64,000 nt of DNA from Quercus robur. Lineage: Eukaryota > Streptophyta > Magnoliopsida > Fagales > Fagaceae. Positions 11,957-23,314 of this stretch are shown here, piece after piece. The translations under genes were made by a program, and so were the position numbers. The notes below the pieces were generated by a model. It was not told where the DNA came from. It made no database searches and saw nothing but the letters and a program-made list of their open reading frames with translations. The first letter of the stretch is position 1; each line of letters begins with the position of its first letter. The stretch lies in NCBI RefSeq assembly GCF_932294415.1, contig NC_065535.1, positions 28,428,782 through 28,492,781 on the forward strand, read 5' to 3'.

Positions 11957-13101
11957 ATGTCTCGTCGATCTTCCAGGGTAAAGACATTGTTGCTGACGAA
12001 CCAGCAACACCAGTTGCTAAAAGGACTTGTCTATCATCTCAGGCATCTCAAGATCCAAATGAGGATAGGTTCAGACTTCCGCTTAACTCACACGCCTACT
12101 CAAATGTGTTTGACAAGTCAACCACTATAGTGGAACGGGTGGTAGAATTCAACACTTTAGGGTCCACTTTCATCCCTCGAATCTTTGAGAATCGAGATTG
12201 GGCAAACTTGTTCGGGAACTTTGATGATCCAATGGATGAGCTGGTCAAAGAATGCTTCTCCAATGCAACTGATCTTGGACCTCACCTCATTTTCTGGGTC
12301 AGAGGGACAGAGTTTAGTGTTAACCCAGACTCCATCGCAGATCTTCTCAGCATCACCAGACCTCAGAATGTGAATCTAACTCCCTATGATGAACAAAATC
12401 CAGAGGTTGGAGAAATTTTACAAATCCTAGGACACGATCATGAGGTATCTAGTGCAGGAACTTCCATCAGCACCGCAAAGTTTGCACCTGAGCTGACCAC
12501 ACTGAAGTTGATCATGTTCACCAATCTCTACCCACTGTCCAACACTACATTCATCAATCTTGGGAGAGCTCTATTTCTGTGTGACCTCATTACAGGAGCC
12601 CCCATTGATATATGTGCTCACATCTACTACAACTTGAGGAAGACCGCGTGTCGATCTGCAGCTCGAGGAATTATTCCATTTTGCAGTCTCGTCATGAAAC
12701 TCATTCTTCGTGCAGGCATTATTCCTCCTGCAGATGGTAAAATGTTGACTCGTCAACGTCCCATTTCCTTGTTCACTCTTCAAGCTAGCAGAAGTCACTC
12801 CTCTAAATCACCAAGAAGTGTTCACCTCTCTCCGGTTACTCCATCTGCCCCTAACTCAGAGACACCTGCACATACCACATCTGCATCACGTGCTGTTCCT
12901 GAAGCTTCACCGGCTGGTATTCTGCAAGCACAAACTGCTCCTCATACTGATAGAGTCGGCAGCGTACTTGAGCATATTCAGAAACGCGTTGATGAGCTTG
13001 TGGCACTCCTCTACTCCACAAACAACCATGTCCAAATGCGCCTCGAGACTATGGAGAATCAGCTTGATGAGATTCAACGAAAGTTGGACGAGAGTCTTTA
13101 G
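11957..13101 (+). pseudogene. ORF2 in env-like position: putative plant transposon protein domain
   Basis: The open frame extends from 11803 to 13101, but the part before 11957 appears intronic. The conserved-looking body covers about residues 75-320 of that frame (for example IFENRDWANLFGNF and RALFLCDLITGAPIDICAH). It resembles the 'putative plant transposon protein' domain found in many plant retroelements, with no enzyme motif. The C-terminus is a predicted coiled coil (HIQKRVDELV through MENQLDEIQRKLDE). The ATG at 11957, right after the acceptor, is one base out of frame with the body: it opens MSRRSSR and then leaves. This implies a small frameshift or a different start. The function is unknown, and it could be env-like or GAG-like. 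Confidence 0.6.
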
Positions 13102-13936
13102 CTATTCGTGACAAAAAGGGGGAGAGCATTCAGTAAGGGGGAGAAAAGTTCAAAGGGAAGTGTGCATAGTGATAGGGGGAGTACACACATACACACATAC
13201 TTTTGTCATACTTTTGTTTTTAGTCTTATCTTCTAAACTTATGGTTATGGTTTTGATACACTATGTTTTGGTGTATAGATGTTCCTAACTCTTAACTTAT
13301 ACTCTTGGTTTAAATTTTAATATATGTTGATGATGTTATTCAGGATGTTATTGGTTTGTACCCATGTGCTTTTGTAAGCTTTTAGGGTTATTGTTTTATG
13401 CATAGTTTGTAGGCTTTATGGTATGTACCTTGCTTAAGTGCAGCCTTTATGCTATGTTGAAATCAGTACTTTAATCTAAATATTCTGCATTTTGGTTTTT
13501 GTACTGTCACTCTTGTGCCCTTGTAGGATTGTTCCTAGATGCATATGCCTTGTGTACTATGCATTGGTTGAGTGTTGAGCATACAAGTGTCTTGCCTTGT
13601 ACTTGTTAACTTGTATGTCCTTGTGTTCATTCCAAGTGTGAATGAGCACTGTGATCACTACCTTGTGGTGTTCACTTGATTGATCAAGTCATGGTTTGTT
13701 TATTTACTCCATCTTTGCTTGATCTCATTTTGCCTTTTCATATGCATTTATAATTTTTCTGCTTACAATGATCATGGTGTATTGTTGTGTTTCAGGAGTA
13801 TTATGTTCATATGATTCAAGTGCTTCACAGCTTCTAGAGTTAGGTGTGAGTGAGTTTTGTTCAACTGTTCCCAACTCACATGTTAAGTCTAGAGTCTGTT
13901 TTAGGGTTTTGTCACGGAATAGCCAAAGGGGGAGAT
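13102..13936 (+). promoter_or_regulatory. 3' untranslated region with repeated polypurine tracts
   Basis: Three polypurine stretches, AAAAAGGGGGAGAG (13113-13126), TAAGGGGGAGAAAAG (13134-13148) and TAGGGGGAG (13173-13181), follow the ORF2 stop. The functional tract AAAGGGGGAGAT sits directly before the 3' LTR (13925-13936). Multiplied polypurine tracts are a Sirevirus hallmark. No coding sequence is seen in the rest. Confidence 0.7.
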
Positions 13937-15048
13937 TGTAAGGTTGAATTTATTCAACCATCTAATTGGCTTTATTCCGTGCCAAATTTGCTTGTAATTC
14001 AGCATTTAGTAACCCTGTATTTAGGTGGGTTTGTTGTAAGGGTAGTGAGTGAGTTAGAGTGAAGATTGCTCAAGAGTGTGCAAGAAAACAGAGTGTCGCG
14101 GCTGGGACTCGCGGGTGGACTCGCGGCTGCAAGCCGCCAGAAGCTGCACACGTGCCAAGCATGCTGGAAGATGAACAGTCATGCTAGCTGGAGCACTACA
14201 GGACAAAACAGGACAACTGGCCATACGGTTATCTCGCGACTGGATCTCGCAACTTGGTCAAGCCGCGAGGTCAAGCCGCGAGCCACCCCTGTTTTGTAAA
14301 ATCCTGACGTTTCACATTCCTCTCCCACTCCAGTATAAATACCCCTTTAACCCACGATTGAAAGAGAGCTTCCAGAGAGAATTTTGAGAGAGAAACCCTA
14401 AAGAAAAACAAGATTGTTTCACACACAATCCCTACCTTAGAGTCTCATCATATTCCTCAACTCTCTTCCTCTCCATTGTTAAATCCTTGAGAGGCATTAT
14501 ACCAAACCTGGTTCTCACCATCATCATCTCTGTGAGACAGTCGTTTGGAGTTCTGGGAAGCAGTTAGGAAGGAGCCAATATTCATTGGTTGATGCTACGG
14601 TCTAGTAGCGGAATCCGGGAAGCTAGAAAAGAAAAAGGTTCGGCGCAACCTCGTTGGAGCAAGAAGCTTGGAGGGCTCAGGTGCACTGGGTAGATTAGGC
14701 TTGGAGGGTCTATTGCTGTCCTTGTATCCCAACTGTATTTTCTAGTGGATTGATTACCGCTTGGAGGGCGGCGGAGAGGTTTTTCGCCGAGGACTTCGGT
14801 TTCCTCTTCGATAACACATCGCGTGTTGTCTTTGTATTTGCATCTTCCTTCCTCTCTATCTTTGCCTTTATATTATCTACTGTGGATTTTATTTTGTTAT
14901 GGCTTAGATAGTTTATAACCAATTTCATATTATAGCATATGTTAAGTTTCCGCACACTTTTTGTTTGACATATTGCTTGTGTTGGTTAAGTTGGAATTTG
15001 GGGGTCTAAACGTTCAAAAGTGTTTTTGTACACGTTTTTGAACTTTCA
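13937..15048 (+). repeat. 3' LTR of the pol-less Sirevirus-like element
   Basis: 1112 bp, TGTAAGG...CTTTCA, aligned without gaps to the 5' LTR. All six differences are transitions. The TATA box is at 14334-14341. Confidence 0.95.
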
Positions 15049-15053
15049 ATCCC

Positions 15054-16753
15054 TTTCCCTAATTGTTTTTTTGTGTTGCCATGATGAGAATTTAAGATTA
15101 AAAGCATGATAGTAATTATTTAAATTCCCTTGAATATGTTTGAATGCTTTTCATTGTTCTTATATGTTCTTCACAATTTCTTGGTTGTTCATCACATGTT
15201 CATGCATAACACTAGTTTTAATCTTAATACCACATCAAAAATATGAAAAACATATTTGTTTAATAATTCTTTCAAATCCTTGAATCTAGGATATCACCAT
15301 CCACACACCTTTTCAAGGCTTCTACACCTCACCTTTTCAGATTCAGCTTTTTGGCTACCTTTCCTTTTGTCATTTTTCCTAAGTGAGCTGATTTCATCTC
15401 TGCCAGGTTGAAAGTTTTCCCAACTACTTCCCCTTCGTGGTTCTTATTTTTGGGTTCCCCAAGGTACTAGCCCTTTGTTCATGAATTGTTAGTCCCTAAG
15501 CTCTTTGATTCCTTTCTGCATCATTGGGTAGCTAATAAGGACGTATCTATGCTTCGTTCATTGTATTTATGGGCACTCATTTTGAGCTGTCTTAATTTCA
15601 TCCTGGCTTTGCTGCATGTCCCGAGAACCCCGAGCTCCTGGTAGTCCCTCGGTATCCCGGCCCAGTTCTTATCACTGGACTCTCTTTTGATTTTCTGATT
15701 TTGACAGGCTGGGCTTCTTCCTTTCTTCCCTTCATTTCTAAGGCCTATCTCTTTATGGGTTTTGGGCTTAAATCTTTTTTAATGGATTTAGGCCTACCAT
15801 CCTTTTTTTTCCTTGTTGTAAGCTCAAGCCTTTTATTATTTTTTTCCATGGAGTTTAACTTACTATGTCACTCTAGGCCTTTGTACAGCATTATAACTTT
15901 TTAGACCTCAACAATTTATTAAAACCAATTTTTTTTTTAAAGCTTAATTTAAAAAAAAAAATCAAATTATTTTTTATAAGATCTCACTAAGCTCATCCCT
16001 TATGATATAATCACAAAGAGTAGGTCAATAACACGGTTGAGAGATAAGGCCAAAGTATTGGCCTGGTGGGTAGGAGAGAAAGGTGAAGGGATTTAAAAAA
16101 AAAAAAAAAATTTAAAAAATTTACTTGTTAGTGGGTGATGCCATTTTGCTTCATAATTGTTTTTTTTTTTTTTTAATGAAAATATAGTTTGAGGGTATTT
16201 TAGAAATTGATTAAAATTAATTATTTTTTTAAAATTAGAAGTTAGGAAAAAAGGGCAATAATTATTTTGATGAATAAAAAATGGGTAGAGGGGGCAGTCT
16301 AAGTTGGCATCTTTCATTTGGGCGTGACCATAGTGACACTCTACCCACTGAGCTCGGGCCTATAAGAGCAAGGGATTTAGATGAGCTATAACTGTGCAAT
16401 TAGTCCCGTCAAGAATGTTAGTGAGCATGAGCCGAGAGCATGGAGTAATGTCCTAGGCGTTTCCCATTGTATGAAAGGGGCACTTCCCATTGTGTGAAAG
16501 GGCAATAATATGACATTTTGAGAATTTAATTGCATGCTTTTGATTAAAGTGAATAGAATGACCATGCTGAATGTTTTGGAAAAAAAAAATTACACAGGAT
16601 TCAAGAAGGGAAAAAAGAGAAATTAATAAAAATATTTTAAGTGGTTTAACCCGGTTCCACAGAAGCAAGTAGCTAACACTATATGAGAAATTAAGGTTAC
16701 AAGTTACAACAATATTTATGTAGTAACTCTACTTACTAGTAAGTAATTTAAAA

Positions 16754-16803
<50 letters not shown>

Positions 16804-18328
16804 CTAGTAGTTAGTACTTTATTAAAAAAGAATAATTTTTATTTAAAAAAAAAAAACCTACTCTTTTTTTTTAGATGAAAAACCTACTCGGTGCAAATCT
16901 CAAAATTACCATTTAATTTAATGTACCATACAGCAAAGGGCACTTCCAACCTATTCTCCCAAACTATAATTAAACGCTACATTTGGCCATGATCAGAAGT
17001 ACATATGAGTCAACTCCAACAAACATAAATTGAAAGTTTTTTTTTTTTTTTTTTTGAGAATGAACATAAATTGAAATTTTAAGAAGAAAAATGACCAAAT
17101 CTAGACGTGTAATCTGTGATGGAGAAAAAAAAAAAAAAAGAAGAAGAAAGTCAGACCATGACATTACCAACGTAGCGTAGGTACCAGGGGAGATGTGCTT
17201 GACTTTAGCTTTCTACTTTTTTAATTTTACTTTGCTTGTAAAAAATTTGAAGATCTACCCATCACTTCAATAGCAAAGTTGATTAAACAGAGAAATTATA
17301 AACAAACCTAAGTGCACGTTCTTACCAGCTCAGCTCAGTGAATGTGACTCCCATCCTGCTTGTCCAAAATTAAGACAATCTACTTGAATGGATACCTCAA
17401 AACAAAATTGACTTAGACATATGGAAGATTTTAGAGCTACCCAAATTCACAGCATACTTAAGTGTCACCTTGTAACTGGTGCATCTAAATTCAATTCTTA
17501 AGCAATTATTGGTGTCGGTTTCATGTGTAAATGTTGCAATCTAATCATAAATTGACATATAAATATGTTGCGAAATTGAATATAAATTTGGATGTGTCTG
17601 TAGTTGAATTTAGAGACATATGGGTCACAAAAAGACATACATTGAGGTCACCTTGGCAGTTGGCATCCGAATCAAGCACTCAGCCCAGAAACACTAAGCC
17701 CACCGGATATCACGCCGATGACAAAGTCATTAGCAAACGACCCCAATTATCCTTTGAGACCATACGACAATGGTGGCCCAATATAGCCAACTGTCTTGCT
17801 AGAAATATGCATGAAAGATGTTGGACTTCTTGCTAATTCGTGTCACTATTGAGCAAAGTCTTGAAGCCTCTTCCAGGTCCCTTGAAGTCAGGCGAAAAAC
17901 CCAAAAAGTTCAACGATCTAGAATAAGAATTACATGGACCTACTTCGTCTAGACTAGTAGACAACTCACTTCCCTACTGTATAGGGCAAGCATATGTCTA
18001 CTATTACTTTTTTTTTTTTTTTTTTCTTTCTCAAAAAAAGGAAAAGAAGTAATAGTAGACATGACAATCGGGCGGGGTGGGTTGGGTCGGGTATGTGTCG
18101 GGTCCATCAGGTTATTGGACAAAACGTGTTCAAATAAAAACGGATTATTTTAAGGGGGTTAGAAGCGGGTCAGGTCGGACTCGGCTCGTATTTTCACATG
18201 ATTTTTAAAAAAAACTTTTTAAAAGAAAAATGTATTTATCATTTGGAAAGTTATGCAGCAAATTACTTTATGTAAAATGAATTATTTTGAATTCACCACT
18301 CATTAATATGAGTGCAACTAAACAAATT
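15054..18328. other. Intergenic AT-rich DNA without supported genes
   Basis: No protein family is recognised. There are poly(A)/poly(T) runs, an (AT)n microsatellite at 16762-16800, and an inverted repeat of 16 bp (17994-18009 with 18047-18062) around a poly(T) tract. From 18063 to about 18200 there is a GGGTCGGGT-rich fragment like the subterminal parts of the hAT element at 23.3 kb. A 101-aa frame at 17531-17836 has no recognisable content. Confidence 0.4.
16762..16800. repeat. (AT)n microsatellite
   Basis: About 19 uninterrupted AT units following a poly(A) run. Confidence 0.95.
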
Positions 18329-18333
18329 AATAC

Positions 18334-19005
18334 TGTAAGGACTCAATTTGTAACGATCCCAAACTGGTATTGGGTTCGTACGTTACAGGCCCAAACAATA
18401 AAATTTGTAGAGCGTGGGCTGAAAAACTAGGCCTTGGTCACTGGGCAATAGTTGGTCATGGTACTCGTACAGAGGTGAACCACGTTTGCTCAAGAAGTCT
18501 TTCTTCTCGGCTGGCCTGAGAGGCTCTAGTTCTTGCCCTTTTTTCCTAGCCCCTTTTTCTGGATTGCTTACTTCACTTTTTATATTAGCCCTTACCCTTC
18601 CTCCAACGTCCACGTGTAGGTTCAGCTTTTCAGGACTGATACTTGTCCCATCAGCCTATACCCAAAGTGGTTGGGGGTGGTTGTAAAAACTGAAAAGCAT
18701 TGCTCTGTCTAGCGCAGAGTATTTAATTGCAATAATGACAGCCTTTCCTTTGTCCTTTGTCGCTATATTGTCCAGGGGTCCTTTCTCCATCAATGTGGAG
18801 TGTTCAGTTTTTCCTTAAACTGTTCTTATACCGTACTTGCCCTTTCTTTTAGGAACGCGTTAGGATGTCGATGACAAAATCATCATCGGCTGTATCTCTA
18901 GGCCATTTGGACTTTCACTGTATGTCCTCAGCAATATCCCTCCTCGACTCAGGCCTTAGGCCCTAAAGCAAAGTGGGCCGGGGTCACAAGTTCTCTGGCC
19001 CCACA
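18334..19005 (-). repeat. LTR (3' in element orientation)
   Basis: 672 bp, paired with 21673-22345. I counted about 50 substitutions and one 1-bp indel by eye, mostly transitions. Confidence 0.92.
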
Positions 19006-20529
19006 ATAGCTCCTCAAAATCTTGCTGTCCGGCCCCTCGGACGAAGAGGAGGGTTTTGGTGATGTCGGGCCTATGTCACGGCTTGCCAAGCTTTGTCCTT
19101 CATTAACATCGGTGTCTCTTCATTTGCCTGGGAAATGCTCCTGGTTATGAGACATTCCTTGAGTTTTACTCACGTCGTGCTTTTGTCGTTTCAGTGCACG
19201 AGGCGCGCCTTTAATAAGTTCCCTTTATGAGGTAACGCCAATCCAACGGTTGTAGATGGCGTTGGGAGTTGAGTGGGAATTATCTCGTTTTGTAGCTTTT
19301 CTTGGAAATCTTTACAAATTAAATGCCACCAGACTTGCCTTCCATATAAGAAGTAAGGTAGGAGGTCATTTCCTTTACGTACAGACCCCTCAATCTTTTC
19401 AAATTCCTAAACCTCCTGCTGTGCTCAAAGTCCTCACTGCCAGTGGGATTAAGCCTTAGGGAGTGATATGGTTGGGGCGAAGATGGGGGTGAAGGGACCG
19501 AACTCTCTCCAGAAGCCCTGGGTCTCTCCGAGACTCAAGATGGCCTGGTCAGGGCAAGGGAGACAGAGACTCAAAACATTTCTCCCCCTTGATAAGGCGG
19601 GAAAGAAGCCTCTTCTTCCTTTAGCCAAAATCCAAAGCAGGTGCTGGTCGCATCAGATTTTTGGTGCGATAGCACTGGGGTTGCTCATCGTCGGTACCAT
19701 CCGCTCTCTCTCGAGCACTGCTAACATGGCACTGGCCTGATGGGAGTCAGAGCTGGCACGAGGACTAGGCATCCCCGCTTCCTCCTCTCCTCCTTCTCTG
19801 GTGCCTCATTTTGCCTCCGCTTCTTCTTCTCTTCCATCATTAGGGGCATCCTGGTGCTTCTGCTTCTTCTCCCCTTCCATCAATGGAGGCATCATGACAT
19901 GCTTGGTCGCTACTAGAGCGGAACTTTGAAGGATTTCTCACTCCCTTGTACTTTTTCCTTTTTGCCTTTCTTTTTGCTTCTGTAGTTAGCTTCTGGTATA
20001 GGCTTGCTTAAGCCCCTCATTGTACACTGTACTATTTATTTATCTTAATAAAAGATGACTTTATTTTATTCTATGTATTCTTTCTTTTCTGCAATAGTTA
20101 TATTGTGAATGAATTTTTTTTTTTTAATTTTTTTTTGAATGATACTTAGGGCCGAAACCCTTGTTAACAAAAAGCTATTATTTTGAATTCATTGAGACTA
20201 ATTAGGCATAATAATGTCGACCTGAAAAGGGTTATATATAGAAGACTAACCGAGATAATAGTTGAATGCTCTGTATTGCGTATGAGGTGATCATCCGAGG
20301 ATGGGTAACCCAAAATGAACTATCCGAGAAGGTCGCCGTGCGCTAGGGTGCTTTGCCACGTTCTTGACAACATTCATAGCCTTAGCTATTTTTGGCATCC
20401 GGTTCGAGGACCGAGGTATGATTGTACTGGGCCTAAATACTCGTTTACATTAGTTTCCCTAGAGCTGGGGATCCGAGGACAGGACGGGATTTCCATTTTG
20501 TCTAAGACTTAATCCATTTTCTAATGACT

Positions 20530-21470
20530 AATCCCCCCATAGGTTTGAGTCCGAGGACCATGCAATACCTTGATTCTGTCCAAAACTTAGAATTTTCTTT
20601 AAGTAGTTGGTTTCCCCATAGGTTTAAGTCCGAGGACCATGCAATACCTTGGTTCTGTCCAAAACTTAGATTTTCTTTAAGTAGTTGGTTTCCCCATAGG
20701 TTTGAGTCCGAGGATCATGCAATACCTTGGTTCTGTCCAAAACTTAAATTTTCTTTAAGTAGTTGGTTTCCCCATAGGTTTAAGTTTGAGGACTATGCAA
20801 TACCTTGGTTCTGTCCAAAACTCAGATTTTCTTTAAGTAGTTGGTTTCCCTATAGGTTTGAGTCCGAGGACCATGCAATATCTTGGTTCTGTCCAAAACT
20901 TAAATTTTCTTTAAGTAGTTGGTTTCCCCATAGGTTTAAGTTTGAGGACTATGCAATACCTTGGTTCTGTCCAAAACTCAGATTTTCTTTAAGTAGTTGG
21001 TTTCCCCATAGGTTTGAGTCCGAGGACCATGCAATATCTTTGTTCTATCCAAAATTTAGATTTTCTTTAAGTAGTTGGTTTCCCCATAGGTTTGAGTTCG
21101 AGGACCATGCAATACTTTGGTTCTGTCCAAAACTCAGATTTTCTTTAAGTAGTTGGTTTCCCCATAGGTTTGAGTCCGAGGACCATGCAATACCTTGATT
21201 CTGTCCAAAACTTGGATTTTTCTTTAAGTAGTTGATTTCCTCATAGGTTTGAGTCCGAGGACCATGCAATACCTTGGTTCTATCCAAAACTTAGATTTTC
21301 TTTAAGTAGTTGGTTTCCCCATAGGTTTAAGTCCGAGGACCATGCAATACCTTGGTTCTGTCCAAAACTTAGATTTTCTTTAAGTAGTTGGTTTCCCTAT
21401 ATGCTTGAGTCTGAGGACCATGCAATACCTTGGTTTTGTCCAAAACTTAGATTTTCTTTAAGTTTGGGGG
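20530..21470 (-). repeat. Twelve-copy 78-bp tandem array inside the LTR element
   Basis: Units of 77-79 bp contain CCCCATAGGTTTGAGTCCGA, GGACCATGCAATACCTTGG and TTCTGTCCAAAACTTAG, with starts near 20536, 20611, 20692, 20770 and onward at 78-bp steps to about 21394. A diverged relative lies just before (20440-20530). Because 78 is a multiple of three, the array keeps a 26-aa periodic frame open on the + strand, which I do not regard as a gene. Internal tandem arrays are known in Tat/Ogre-type elements. Confidence 0.93.
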
Positions 21471-21654
21471 ATTAGCCCCTCGGCCAAGGTGTGGGACGTT
21501 GATCTGACGTTAGAAGCCCCTAGAACTGTCTGTGCTATTGACGCTTCGAAGCGTAGCCCCTAGTGGAACTTTATATTAGGGCAACAACAACGGGCTGCTG
21601 GAAGTGATGGAGGGACTTTCTCGATCCACCGCTTGTGCCAACGCACAAGCCTTT

Positions 21655-21670
21655 CCCACAGACGGCGCCA
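21655..21670 (-). promoter_or_regulatory. Primer binding site of the reverse LTR element
   Basis: On the - strand TGGCGCCGTCTGTGGG starts two bases inside the LTR. This TGGCGCC class is common in Ty3/gypsy Tat and Athila-like elements. The assignment of the priming tRNA is not made here. Confidence 0.7.
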
Positions 21671-21672
21671 AT

Positions 21673-22345
21673 TGTAAGGACTCAATTTGTAACGATCCCA
21701 AACTGGTATTGGGTTCGTACGTTAAAGGTCCAAACAATAAAATTTGTAGAGCGTAGGCTGAAAGGTTAGGCCTTGGTCACCGGACAGTGGTTGGTCATGG
21801 TACTCATACAGAGGTGAACTATGTTTGCTCAAGAACTCTTTCTCCTCGGCTGGCCTGGGAGGCTCTGGTTCTTGGCCTTTTTTCCCAGCCCCTTTTTCTG
21901 GATTGCTTACTTCTCTTTTTATATTAGCCCTTACCCTTCCTCCAACGTCCATGTGTAGGTTCAGCTTTCCAGGGCTGATACTTGTCCCATCAGCCCATAC
22001 TCAAAGTGGTTGGGGGTGGTTGTAAAAGCTAAAAAGCATTGTTCTGTCTGGCGCAAAGTATTTAATTGCAGTAATAACAGCCTTTCCTTTGTCCTTTGTC
22101 ACCATATTGTCCAGGGGTCCTTTCTCCATCAATGTGGAGGTGTTCAGTTTTTCCTTAAACTGTTCCTATACCGTACTTGCCCTTTCTTTCAGGAGCGCGT
22201 TGGGATGCCGAGGACAGAATCATCCTCGGCTGTATCTCTAAGCCATTTGGACTTTCACTGTATGTCCTCGGCAATATCCCTCCTCGGCTTGGGCCTTGGG
22301 TCCTAAAGCAAAGTGGGTCGGGGTCACAAGTTCTCTGGCCCCACA
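21673..22345 (-). repeat. LTR (5' in element orientation)
   Basis: 673 bp, partner of 18334-19005. On the - strand it starts TGTGGGGCCAGAG and ends GTCCTTACA. Confidence 0.92.
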
Positions 22346-22433
22346 AATACTTTTTCAATAATTTTAAAATTATACAAATCCCAACATTACTAATTAAAAC
22401 AAAATAGCACAAAGGATAATTAAAACGGGAGTC

Positions 22434-22606
22434 ATGTTAATAGACACTCTTAGGCAATTGTTAATAAACTATATTAAGAAATTTTGTACACCACTTTTAT
22501 GGGAAATATAAAAAATGTCAAAAGAATTAATTGCTTTATCATTTTCCCATAAAATGTTTTTAAAAATAGTTCTTAAACTAATGTCCTTATGGCATCCGTT
22601 AACATT
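22434..22606. mobile_element. MITE, family with GTTAACGGATGCC ends
   Basis: The left end TGTTAATAGACACTCTTAGGC and the reversed right end TGTTAACGGATGCCATAAGG are imperfect inverted repeats enclosing AT-rich DNA. A relative lies at about 57710-57890. The exact borders are uncertain. Confidence 0.5.
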
Positions 22607-23314
22607 TCCCTTAAAATAAACACACAAGTTTCATTTCTACACAATATCAACATCTCAAAACATAAAATAAAAAATAAAAAAATTACAAATGCCATATTGG
22701 ATAACTAATTTGACAAAAAATAAACACATAAGAAATTTACAATCTTGAAAACTAATTTTATAATCTAATATTAATTGCGGTTGACAATCTATTTCAATTT
22801 TAGAATATACATTAAAGTTTGATTGTTTACTTATTTATACATGATCTCTTTTATGAATAACATATCATTGTTAAGTAATACACACTCTAGGAAGTATTAT
22901 ATTTTATTTTGAAAAACCATTTATTTTGGACATGAATTGTTAAAAAATAGGCCCAAGCATCCATAATTTATGCTAATTTCATTGATATACCTCGGCTTTA
23001 CTCTTTTTACACTTATGAATGTTTCTCACACATATTTATAATTTTAAATATTTATTTTTAATTCTATTGTAATCAGATTATCTTGGCATGTACTTTATTA
23101 TTTGATATCTAAAAATCTTTACTCATTAAAGAATGCCTTAGTCATTCGTTTTTTAATTCATTTGTATATAATTATGTAAATGTCTTAATTGTTTCCTTAG
23201 GGCCATTGTATCTAAATGACATTAAATATATATATTTGAATGGTGTTGTCCAAAAAATGTTAAAAATTTGATGTTTTTTTTTTAAATAATAATAATAATA
23301 TCCATTATATATCT
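22607..23314. other. AT-rich intergenic DNA
   Basis: Nothing recognisable beyond homopolymer runs and an (AAT)n stretch near 23286. Confidence 0.5.

Larger units (their letters stand above)
6633..15053 (+). mobile_element. Young pol-less Sirevirus/Copia-like LTR retrotransposon
   Basis: The element spans 6638-15048, flanked by a perfect 5-bp target duplication ATCCC (6633-6637 and 15049-15053). Its LTRs are 6638-7749 and 13937-15048, both 1112 bp, TG...CA, differing at six sites. The internal region has a tRNA-iMet primer site, a GAG gene and a second ORF. No protease, integrase, reverse transcriptase or RNase H is present. Several polypurine tracts near the 3' end, a long GAG with two zinc knuckles, and CG-rich motif clusters in the LTRs recall Sireviruses. 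It is non-autonomous and would need pol from a relative. Confidence 0.92.
18329..22350 (-). mobile_element. Older pol-less LTR retrotransposon, reverse orientation
   Basis: The element covers 18334-22345, flanked by a perfect target duplication AATAC (18329-18333 and 22346-22350). LTRs are 18334-19005 (672 bp) and 21673-22345 (673 bp), about 7% different. On the - strand the LTR begins TGTGGGGCC and ends CCTTACA. It is followed after AT by TGGCGCCGTCTGTGGG, a primer site of the type seen in Ty3/gypsy Tat and Athila relatives, which fixes the orientation as -. A purine-rich GATTTTGAGGAGCTAT precedes the other LTR. The 2.7-kb interior codes for nothing recognisable. It is a LARD-like or TRIM-like derivative. 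Confidence 0.88.

Noticed and set aside
20524..21198. A 224-aa open frame with a 26-aa repeat
   Set aside because: It is the translation of the 78-bp non-coding array inside an LTR element. The frame stays open only because the period is a multiple of three. It has no start context or known family.
20530..21470. Regularly spaced repeats suggesting a CRISPR array
   Set aside because: There are no unique spacers, the unit itself is 78 bp, and the genome is clearly plant nuclear DNA.
18383..22025. Paired 65-76-aa frames in both LTRs (for example 18383-18613 and 21722-21952)
   Set aside because: They lie within LTRs, differ by many substitutions and have no recognisable domain.
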